Shown in pieces: positions 54,363 through 61,978 of a stretch of DNA of 64,000 nucleotides. The stretch comes from Planctomycetota bacterium. GTDB lineage: Bacteria; Planctomycetota; UBA1135; UBA2386. Position 1 is the first letter of the stretch. Every line of letters begins with the position of its first letter. Location of the stretch: contig JAEUHR010000042.1 in the NCBI GenBank assembly GCA_016794425.1, positions 208,749-272,748 on the forward strand, read 5' to 3'. The translations under genes and the position numbers were made by a program. The notes below the pieces were generated by a model. It was not told where the DNA came from and did not search any database. It saw nothing but the letters and a program-made list of their open reading frames with translations.

Positions 54363-56603
54363 TCAATCGTCTTCGAAGTGGCCGCGGAACTCGACGTCGG
54401 CCGCGCAGCCGTCATGGACCATCAGGCGCGTGCGGCTCTCGTCACCGGGTCGGATCACGGCGCGGCCGGTCCAGTCGAGTTCGAACGGACCCGCTGCCGG
54501 CGTGCCGGCCAGGTCCCGCCCGTCGAGCAGCAGCCGGATCGTGGGGATGCCCTCGGGCTGCGCGTGGACGTGGCCGCGCGCCCGCACCGACGTGACCACG
54601 AACCGCTTGCCGGCCGGCACACAGCCGCCCTCGGCCCAGGCCGCGCCGAACCGCGAAGGCGCCGCGGTGATGGTGATCGGGCCGTCGGCGAAGGACGTCA
54701 GGCCGGCGCGCCCGCGCAGGTCGACATCGATCTGCCGGTTCCGGAACTGGCCGGTCTGTGCCTGCAGCCGGACGCTGGGTTCGCGCAGCACCGGCGGCGG
54801 TGCGACGACCGGCGGCGGGTCGTGGAAGAAACCCGCGTTGGTGCCGCCGAACCGGGCCGGCAGCTCGGTCGCCAGCGGTTCGAGGTGGCCGAACAGCTGC
54901 ACCTCGACCCAGCTCGAGTTCGCGATCTCACACCAGGTGTCGTCCTCGGCGCCGGGCACGATCACGAGCCGGCCGTGCCAGCTGCCCTGGATCGGCGCCT
55001 GGGTCTGGTCGAACTCGGCGAGCATCTCGCCGGCGACGCAGACGCGCAGGCGGCCGGAGCCGTTCGAGTCGCCGACGGCGCCGCCGCGCCACGACACGTC
55101 GGTGACGACGAACTGCCGGTCGCCCGGCACGAAGCCGCCGCGCACGTAGGCCTGGGACCGTTCGTGGCGGTCCGGCGTCACACCGAGCGCCAGCGGCTGT
55201 GCTTCGCGCGAACGCACGTAGCCGTTGGCGCGGCCGGCGAAATCGACGCGGTTCGGATTGCCGCCGCCGGCGCCGTTGCGCAGCTGCAGCAGCACCGGTG
55301 AGCTCGGCGCCGGCCCGGACTGGGCCCGCGCCCGCAGTTCGGCCAGCACGGTCGTCCACGGCCGACCGGTGCCCGGGTCGAGCAGCGAGCCCTGCGCGCG
55401 GCCGCTGCCGTCGGTGCAGTACCAGTCCAGCACGACGCGGCGCCCGGGCGCGTGTTCGCGCACGAACGCGACCGTCGCGAGGTCGCTGTCGGTGTCGAGC
55501 GTGTGCACGAAGTACGCGTGGCCCGCCTGCACCGTCGCGCTGGCGGCGAATGCCAGCGGCGCCGCGGCGACCGGCAAGGCGCCGAAGTCGGCCGGAGCCA
55601 GCACGCCGAGGTCGGCGATCGTGCCCTGGTCGTCGGTGACGGTCGTGCTGTCCAGCTCGTCGCGCGTGAACGCGACGTCCCAGTCGTTGCGCGTGTAGCG
55701 GCAGCCCGGGTCGTCGCGCAGACCCCATTCGAAGCTGAAGGTCGCCAGCTCGTAGTCGCAGTAGTGCGACCACTCGAACAGCTCCGCGCGCGGCAGCAGC
55801 CGCTGCACGACGCGGACCTCGGTGCGGTCGGTCTCGGCGGCTGCGGTCGGCGTGGTCGCGGCGGTGGGCGCGACGGCCGGCGACGCGGCGGCGGGTGGCG
55901 GCGGGGGCACGGCCTCGGTCGCCGTCCGCACCGGCGGCGCCGGCGTCGGCGTAGCGCCGGCGAACAAGAACGTCACCCAGACGGCGGCGACGGCAGCCAG
56001 ACCACCGCCGAGCAGCACCGCACCCGCCGGCACCGTCGTCGGTGCGGCCGCGCCGAGCAGCGGCAGCGCCAGCACCGTCCACCGTTCGCGGTCGCCGTAG
56101 TCGCGGTCGAGCCGCTGCCGCAGCAGTTCGTGCGCGCGGCTCAGCTGCGACCGCACGGTCGCGGCGCTGCGGCCGAGCTGCGCCGCGATCTCGCCGATCG
56201 AGCGCTGCTGTTCGTAGCGCAGCAGCACGACCGGCTGGTACGGCTCGCCGAGCGCCAGGATCGCCGCGGTGACGCGCTGGCGCAGTTCGAGCCGCAGCTG
56301 CGACTGCTCCGGCGACTCGGCGATCGGCTCGCCGGCACCGTGGGCGCGGTCGCGCTGCGCCTGCCGGCGGGCGCGGCGCCAGTTCGACACGGCCAGGTTG
56401 CGCGCGACGCGCGCGAGCCACGGCCGCGGGTCGCGCGGCACGGCACCGGGGCGCTGCAGCGTGCGCAGCCACAGATCCTGGATCGCGTCGTCGACGGCCG
56501 CATCGTCGCGCAGCAGCCCGCGCAGCAGCAGGCGGACGAAGTGCTCGTGGGCGAGCAGGTGGGCGGCCAGGGCGGGGGGTTCCATCGGCGGTCGGGGCGT
56601 CAT
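54363..56603 (-). CDS. ECF sigma factor fused to a transmembrane helix and a large outer domain
   Basis: About 746 residues. Residues ~15-80 are sigma region 2 (HFVRLLLRGLLRDDAAVDDA, IQDLWLRTLQRP, WLARVARNLAVSNWRR). Residues ~105-165 are region 4 (LALGEPYQPVVLLRYEQQRS, IGEIAAQLGRSAATVRSQLS). Residues ~193-215 are one membrane helix (AGAVLLGGGLAAVAAVWVTF). Then come a Pro/Ala/Thr linker and ~500 residues outside. The outer part ends in two similar domains, roughly residues ~535-625 and ~660-746. Each begins GGxVPxxxxFVVTxVxxRG, contains W-x-GR-x-V-I-x-PG, and closes GH-(L/F)-E. The protein could sense the envelope and release or hold its own sigma part. No separate anti-sigma gene is adjacent. 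Start ATG 56603 is one of several (56585, 56612) before region 2. Confidence 0.8.
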   Translation of the reverse strand: MTPRPPMEPPALAAHLLAHEHFVRLLLRGLLRDDAAVDDAIQDLWLRTLQRPGAVPRDPRPWLARVARNLAVSNWRRARRQAQRDRAHGAGEPIAESPEQSQLRLELRQRVTAAILALGEPYQPVVLLRYEQQRSIGEIAAQLGRSAATVRSQLSRAHELLRQRLDRDYGDRERWTVLALPLLGAAAPTTVPAGAVLLGGGLAAVAAVWVTFLFAGATPTPAPPVRTATEAVPPPPPAAASPAVAPTAATTPTAAAETDRTEVRVVQRLLPRAELFEWSHYCDYELATFSFEWGLRDDPGCRYTRNDWDVAFTRDELDSTTVTDDQGTIADLGVLAPADFGALPVAAAPLAFAASATVQAGHAYFVHTLDTDSDLATVAFVREHAPGRRVVLDWYCTDGSGRAQGSLLDPGTGRPWTTVLAELRARAQSGPAPSSPVLLQLRNGAGGGNPNRVDFAGRANGYVRSREAQPLALGVTPDRHERSQAYVRGGFVPGDRQFVVTDVSWRGGAVGDSNGSGRLRVCVAGEMLAEFDQTQAPIQGSWHGRLVIVPGAEDDTWCEIANSSWVEVQLFGHLEPLATELPARFGGTNAGFFHDPPPVVAPPPVLREPSVRLQAQTGQFRNRQIDVDLRGRAGLTSFADGPITITAAPSRFGAAWAEGGCVPAGKRFVVTSVRARGHVHAQPEGIPTIRLLLDGRDLAGTPAAGPFELDWTGRAVIRPGDESRTRLMVHDGCAADVEFRGHFEDD

Positions 56604-56693
56604 CCTCGTCATCGACGGCCGACACGCCACCGGCTTCGCCGGCGCGGCAAGGAAGTCGGGAATCCGCGGCGCGCGGGCCGGCTGCCCGGGCCG

Positions 56694-58445
56694 TCAGCGC
56701 CGCCCGAGCGCGTCGGCGAGGCCCGAACCCCGCTGCGGCCAGCTGCTCAGGCCCTGCTGCAGCAGCGTGGGCGGCGCGCAGACGATGGCGCGGCGGCGGG
56801 CCCGGGTCACGCCGGTGTAGAGCACCGGTGCCTGCCACAGCGGCCCGGGCGCATCCGGCATCGCCAGCAGCACTTCGTCGAACTCGCTGCCCTGCGCCTT
56901 GTGCACGGTCATCGCCCACGCGGTCGTGTGTGCCGGCAGCCGCAGCAGCGACACGTCGCGGCAGCCGGTCGCGGTCGCGAACACCACGCAGCGCTGGCCG
57001 TCGTGCTCGACGACCACGCCGAGGTCGCCGTTCCAGATCTGGTTCTGGTGGTCGTTCTGCGTCACCAGCACCGGCCGGCCGAGATAGAACGGCTCGTCGG
57101 TGCGGTGGCCGTGCCGGTGCAGCAGTGCCTCGACGCGGCGGTTCCACGCGTCGGCGCCGGTTGGGCCGTGGCGCGTCGCGCACAGGATCCGGCAGCGCCA
57201 GAGGTGCGCGAGCGCGGTCGCGGCATCGCCGGCGCCGGCGGCGGCAGCGGCGGCGAGCAGCGCCGCCATGTGCTGCAGCGCCGCCGCCGCGTCGGGTTCG
57301 ACCAGCAGGTCCGCGTGGCCGGCCGCCAGCACGGCCCCGGCCGTGGTCGCGTCGCGCGCCGCCAGCGCGGTCGCGAAGCCACCGATGCCCGGCTGCGCCG
57401 CGAAGCGGTGGTTCTGCCGCAGCGCGACCACGGCGTTGCCGAGCGGTGGCGCCGCCGTGTGCACGGGCAGCTCCATGCCGGTCGCCGCGTGCACGTAGTC
57501 GGCGAGGAGGCGGCCGACGCCACGTTCGGGTTCGGCCGCGCGGCACAGGTCGCCGAGCACCTGGCCGGCGGCGACCGCCGCGAGCTGGTCGCGGTCGCCG
57601 ACCAGCACGAGCCGCGCGTCGGGTCGCAGCGCCTCGCCGAGCTGCGCCAGCAGCGCCGGGTCGACCATCGACGCCTCGTCGACGACGACCACGTCGTACG
57701 GCAACAGGCGGTCGCGGCCGTGCCGGAACGCGTCCTCGAGCGGCAGGTAGCCGAGCAGGCGGTGCAGCGTGCGCGTCGCGATGCCGTCGGCGGCCGCGGC
57801 CAGGTGCGGTTGCTGCTCGGCGCGGGCGCGCAGCGCTTCGCCGAGGCGGGCGGCGGCCTTGCCGGTCGGCGCGCACAGGGCGATCTGCAGCCGCGGTTCG
57901 AGGTGCAGCAGCACCGACAGCAGCTTCGCGACCGTGGTGGTCTTGCCGGTGCCCGGTCCGCCGGTCAGCACGGTGAACGGCCGCGCCACCGCGGCGGCGA
58001 CGGCCGCCAGCTGCCAGTCGACGGTGCCGGCCGGCGGCAGCATGCCGAGGTCGCGCAGCGCGGCGCCGAGCCGCGCGGCGTCGACGCGCGGCGGGCCGTC
58101 GAGCCGCGCCTGCACCAGGGCCAGCACGCGCCGTTCGTCGCGGAAGTGGCGCCGGAAGTAGAGCCGGTCCGCGGCGTCCAGCACCAGCGGCAGCGGCGGC
58201 CCGGCCGCGTCGGTGCCGCACAGGCCGCTGGCGAGCAGGTCGTGCCGCCAGCTCGCCGCGTCCGGGAACGGCGGTTCGCCGTCGCCGCCGGTGCGGTGCT
58301 GCCACTCGGCCAGGGGGATGCAGACGTGGCCGGCCTCACGTTCGCCGTAGAGCAGCCGCACGGTGCGCTGCAGCAACGGCGCGAACGCAGCGGGGGCACG
58401 GCCGGCCAGCAGCGCCGCCAGTTCCGAGGCGAGCAGCACGGTCAT
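56694..58445 (-). CDS. recD: Exodeoxyribonuclease V alpha subunit, RecD helicase
   Basis: 583 residues. A short N-terminal domain precedes the superfamily 1 helicase core: Walker A TVLTGGPGTGKTTTVAKLL with Lys168, motif Ia LCAPTGKAAARL, motif II VVVVDEASMVD, motif III LVLVGDRDQLAAV, VVALRQNHRFAAQPG, and the C-terminal UvrD-like TVHKAQGSEFDEVLL with LYTGVTRARR. It is the fast 5'-3' motor of RecBCD in double-strand-break repair. ATG 58445 overlaps the recB stop (ATGA). It is the last gene of a recC-recB-recD operon. Confidence 0.94.
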   Translation of the reverse strand: MTVLLASELAALLAGRAPAAFAPLLQRTVRLLYGEREAGHVCIPLAEWQHRTGGDGEPPFPDAASWRHDLLASGLCGTDAAGPPLPLVLDAADRLYFRRHFRDERRVLALVQARLDGPPRVDAARLGAALRDLGMLPPAGTVDWQLAAVAAAVARPFTVLTGGPGTGKTTTVAKLLSVLLHLEPRLQIALCAPTGKAAARLGEALRARAEQQPHLAAAADGIATRTLHRLLGYLPLEDAFRHGRDRLLPYDVVVVDEASMVDPALLAQLGEALRPDARLVLVGDRDQLAAVAAGQVLGDLCRAAEPERGVGRLLADYVHAATGMELPVHTAAPPLGNAVVALRQNHRFAAQPGIGGFATALAARDATTAGAVLAAGHADLLVEPDAAAALQHMAALLAAAAAAGAGDAATALAHLWRCRILCATRHGPTGADAWNRRVEALLHRHGHRTDEPFYLGRPVLVTQNDHQNQIWNGDLGVVVEHDGQRCVVFATATGCRDVSLLRLPAHTTAWAMTVHKAQGSEFDEVLLAMPDAPGPLWQAPVLYTGVTRARRRAIVCAPPTLLQQGLSSWPQRGSGLADALGRR

Positions 58446-61400
58446 CGCCCGCCTCCGGCCCAGCGGTCCATCGCCTCGACCAGCGCGCGCGGCACGCGGT
58501 CGAACAGCATGCCGTTGCTGTCGTCGGGCCGCACGCCGCGCAGGAACGCGTAGGCGATGCCGCCCTGATGGCGGTCGTAGTCGTAGCCGGGCAACCGCGC
58601 GCGCAGCTGGCGGTGCAGCGCCAGCACGTAGAGGTGGTACTGCAGCACGTAGTCGCTGTCGACCATCGCGGTCGCCAGCGCGTCCGGGCCGTAGTCGGCG
58701 GCGCGGTCGCCGAGGTGGTTGGACTTCCAGTCGACGATCCAGTGCCGTTCGCCGTGCGTCGCGCACAGGTCGACGAACCCGACCAGGAACCCGTGCAGGG
58801 TCCGCGGCGGCAGCCGGCGCAGGCGGTCGGCGTAGCGCTGCGCCAGCGCGCTGCCGTGCCGCGCGAACGCCGCCGCCAGCGCCTCCAGCGAGCTGCCCGG
58901 CGTCGGCAGCGTGAACTTCCACTCGATCGCCTTCGGTCCGCGGGCCAGTTCGGCGACCGTCGGGCCACCGGCGTGCACGCGGGCCGCCGCGAGGTCCTTC
59001 AGGTTCTGCAGCACGTCGGCGACCGGATCGAGTGCGCCGGTGTGCGCGGCCGGGTCGGCGAGGCCGTAGGCCTGCAGGGTCTGCCGCACCAGCGCCGCCG
59101 CCGCGTCGGTCTGCAGCGCGTCCAGGTCGGCGTGTTCGAGCAGCGTGTGCAGGCACTGGCCGGCGCGGGCGCCGCGCGCGAACGCGAAGATGCCGCGCGC
59201 CGGTGCGGCGCTGATGGTCTGGCTGTGCCTGGCGGCGGGGTCGGCGACGTCGGGGCCCGGTTCGAGCCCGTGTGCGCCGGCCACCAGCGACGAGAAGCTG
59301 TGCAGCGCGCGCGGCGCCAGCAGGCGCTGCGCGGTGCGCGCCGGGCCTAGGGGCGCGACCGGCATCGGCGGCAGCGGTGCCGCGGTCGGCGCGACCGGCA
59401 CCAGGTCGACGCCCATCGTGCCGCCGCTGGCCGCACACAGCTCGTCGAGGCGGGCCCGCAGGTGCGGGAAGCCCTGCTTGGCGCGGTCGCTCCAGGTCGC
59501 GAACCGCTCCGGGTGCTGCGGCAGCTCGAGGTCGACCGGCGGCGGCCACAAGAGCCACGCGAGCGCGCTGCGCGGCGCGTCCTTGCTGCAGGGGCCGACG
59601 TGCACGTAGGTGCGCCGGCGCGCGCGCGTCAGCGCGACGTAGCAGAGCCGCACGTCCTCGGCCTGCCGCGCGACCTCGAGCGCGGCCTTGGCTTCGGTGT
59701 CGAGTTCGAACGCGAGCCGGCGGGCGCCCGGCAGCGGCACGATCGCCGGCGCGCGGTCGCGGCGGGCGTCCCACAGGAACGGGCAGAACACGACCTCGTA
59801 CTGCAGGCCCTTGCTGCCGTGCACGGTCAGGATCTGCACCGCGTCCTCGTCGCTCTCGAGCCGCAGTTCGCGCAGCTGGTAGTCGAGTTCGTCCTTGTGC
59901 CGCCGCTCGTGCAGCAGCCATTCGAGCAGGCCTTCGGCGGACAGCCGCTCGTCGTGTTCGGCCTGGTGCAGCAGCTCGAACAGCTGCCGGTAGTTCGTCA
60001 GCGAGCGCTCGCCGCCGCGCTGCGCCAAGAGGCGCGGCACGACGCCGAGGTCGCCGAGCAGACGTTCGGCCATCGCGACGAAGCCGTGTCGGTGCCAGAG
60101 CCGGCGCCACTCCTCGAGCCGGCGCAGCTCGCCGTCGAACGCTTCGTCGTCGCTCAGCGAGGCGTGCACCCAGGTCGCGTCGCGGCCCCAGAGCCGCGTC
60201 GCCATCGCGCTGCGCGCCAGCGCCAGGTCGCGCGGCTGCACGATCGCGCGCAGCAGCCGTTCGACGTCGACGATCTCGTCGGTGTCGAAGATGTCGCCGG
60301 CCTTGCCGATCGCGGAGACGATGCCGGCGTCGCGCAGGGCCTCCTGCACGCGCACGGCCTGCCGGTTGGTGCGCGTCAGCACCGCGCAGTCGCGCGGCAG
60401 CAGCCGCCGATCGTCGATCCGCGCCGGGCCGGCGAGCAGGCGCGCGACCTCCGCCGCGACGTCGGCGGCGATGCGCGCCTCCGACGGTTCCTTGGTCAGG
60501 TTGGTCGGATCCTCGCCGTCGCTGCTGCCGAGCAGGCGCCAGCGGAACGCCGGCCCCGGATCGCCGTCGAGCGCCAGCGCGCCGGGCGCGGCGCTGGCGT
60601 GTACGACCGGCAGCGTGATGCCCGCGTCGACGAACGCGGTCGCCGGCCCGAACAGGTGCGACACGGCTGCCACCAGCGGCCCGCTGCTGCGGAAGTTCGT
60701 GTCCAGTGTGCCGACCGTCGCCGCGTCCCGGCGCGCCGCGAAGTAGGCGTCGAGGTCGGCACCGCGGAAGCCGTAGATCGACTGCTTCGGGTCGCCGACC
60801 AGGAACAGCGGCCGTTGCGCGAAGCAGGTCGCGAAGATCTCGTACTGCAGCGCGTCGGTGTCCTGGAACTCGTCGATCAGCGCGACTTCGTGGCGCTCGC
60901 GGATCGCCGCCAGCAGCACGTCGCGGCGCGCCGGATCCTGCAGCGCCGCGTGCGCGCGCTGCAGCAGGTCGTCGAACGACAGCACGTGCTGGCGCTGCTT
61001 GTCGCGTGCCAGCCGCTCGTCGAGGTCCTGCAGCAGCTGGGCCCGCAGGTGCACCAGCGCGGCGTCGACTGCGTCGGCGGCCGCGTCGCAGTCGTCGAAG
61101 AACGGGTGTCCGTCCGGCCGCTGCGAGTTCTTCTTCAGGCTCTTGCCGAGCCGGCGGCGGCCCAAGCGCACCACCAGCGGCAGCGCCAGCACCGGCGCCG
61201 TGCGCAGTTGCGCCGCGAACCGCTGCAGTTCGGGCTCGACGTCGGTGCGGTTCTCGAACGGGCAGTCGTCCTTCAACCACTGGAACGACGCGATGCGCGC
61301 GAGGCAGGCCGCGTCGCAGCCGGCGGCGGCCCGCGCGAGCGGCGCCGCGATCGCCGCCGTGTGCGCCGCCGCGTCCGGGTGGTTCGGCTCGAGCGCGATG

Positions 61401-61978
61401 TCGGGGTGCCGGCGCCAGAGCAGCCAGGCGCTGGCCAGCGCCTCCGGCGTCAGCTTGCCGAGCGCCAGCAGCGCGTGCGTCGCGTCCGGTTCGGCGGCGT
61501 AGCGGCGCCGCACCACGTCGGCGGCGGCGCGGTGCAGCAGCGGCAGTGGGTCGACGACGAAGTCGAGCCGGAACGGCTGCCGCGTCTCGAACGCGCTCTC
61601 GTCGAGCAGCCGCTTGCAGAAGCCGTGGATGGTCGCGATCGGCACGCGGTCGAAGTCGTCGAGCGCGGCGCGCGCGCGCGCGGCGGCGTCCGGTCGCTGC
61701 GCGAGCCGGCGCCAGAGCGGGTCTCTGCACGGCGCGCCCTCGGCGGCGGCGAGCACGGTCTGCAGGCCTCGGCGCAGGCGCTGCTTCAGCTCCTCGGTCG
61801 CCGCGACCGTGAACGTGACGACCAGCGCCCGGTCCAGCGACGGGATCCGCTGTTCGAACAGCAGCCGCAGCAGCAGGCCGATGATCGTGTAGGTCTTGCC
61901 GGTGCCGGCGCTGGCTTCCAGCAGCAGCGTGCCGGCGTCCAGCGGCGCGGTCGCGAGGTCGAAGCGGGGGACGTTCAT
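58442..61978 (-). CDS. recB: Exodeoxyribonuclease V beta subunit, RecB helicase-nuclease
   Basis: 1178 residues, full family length. The helicase motifs are in order: Walker A LLLEASAGTGKTYTIIGLLL (Lys28), ALVVTFTVAATEELKQR, TIHGFCKRLL, motif II VALIDEFQDTDALQY, LFLVGDPKQSIYGFRGA, LDTNFRSS, VQILTVHGSKGLQYEVVF and LCYVALTRARRR. The C-terminal RecB nuclease has GQCLHTLLEH, FLVGFVDLCATHG, WIVDWKSN (Asp1083, Lys1085) and VLQYHLYVLALHR. The nuclease looks active. ATG 61978 overlaps the recC stop and directly precedes the family N-terminus, so longer open frames upstream are not used. Confidence 0.95.
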   Translation of the reverse strand: MNVPRFDLATAPLDAGTLLLEASAGTGKTYTIIGLLLRLLFEQRIPSLDRALVVTFTVAATEELKQRLRRGLQTVLAAAEGAPCRDPLWRRLAQRPDAAARARAALDDFDRVPIATIHGFCKRLLDESAFETRQPFRLDFVVDPLPLLHRAAADVVRRRYAAEPDATHALLALGKLTPEALASAWLLWRRHPDIALEPNHPDAAAHTAAIAAPLARAAAGCDAACLARIASFQWLKDDCPFENRTDVEPELQRFAAQLRTAPVLALPLVVRLGRRRLGKSLKKNSQRPDGHPFFDDCDAAADAVDAALVHLRAQLLQDLDERLARDKQRQHVLSFDDLLQRAHAALQDPARRDVLLAAIRERHEVALIDEFQDTDALQYEIFATCFAQRPLFLVGDPKQSIYGFRGADLDAYFAARRDAATVGTLDTNFRSSGPLVAAVSHLFGPATAFVDAGITLPVVHASAAPGALALDGDPGPAFRWRLLGSSDGEDPTNLTKEPSEARIAADVAAEVARLLAGPARIDDRRLLPRDCAVLTRTNRQAVRVQEALRDAGIVSAIGKAGDIFDTDEIVDVERLLRAIVQPRDLALARSAMATRLWGRDATWVHASLSDDEAFDGELRRLEEWRRLWHRHGFVAMAERLLGDLGVVPRLLAQRGGERSLTNYRQLFELLHQAEHDERLSAEGLLEWLLHERRHKDELDYQLRELRLESDEDAVQILTVHGSKGLQYEVVFCPFLWDARRDRAPAIVPLPGARRLAFELDTEAKAALEVARQAEDVRLCYVALTRARRRTYVHVGPCSKDAPRSALAWLLWPPPVDLELPQHPERFATWSDRAKQGFPHLRARLDELCAASGGTMGVDLVPVAPTAAPLPPMPVAPLGPARTAQRLLAPRALHSFSSLVAGAHGLEPGPDVADPAARHSQTISAAPARGIFAFARGARAGQCLHTLLEHADLDALQTDAAAALVRQTLQAYGLADPAAHTGALDPVADVLQNLKDLAAARVHAGGPTVAELARGPKAIEWKFTLPTPGSSLEALAAAFARHGSALAQRYADRLRRLPPRTLHGFLVGFVDLCATHGERHWIVDWKSNHLGDRAADYGPDALATAMVDSDYVLQYHLYVLALHRQLRARLPGYDYDRHQGGIAYAFLRGVRPDDSNGMLFDRVPRALVEAMDRWAGGGR

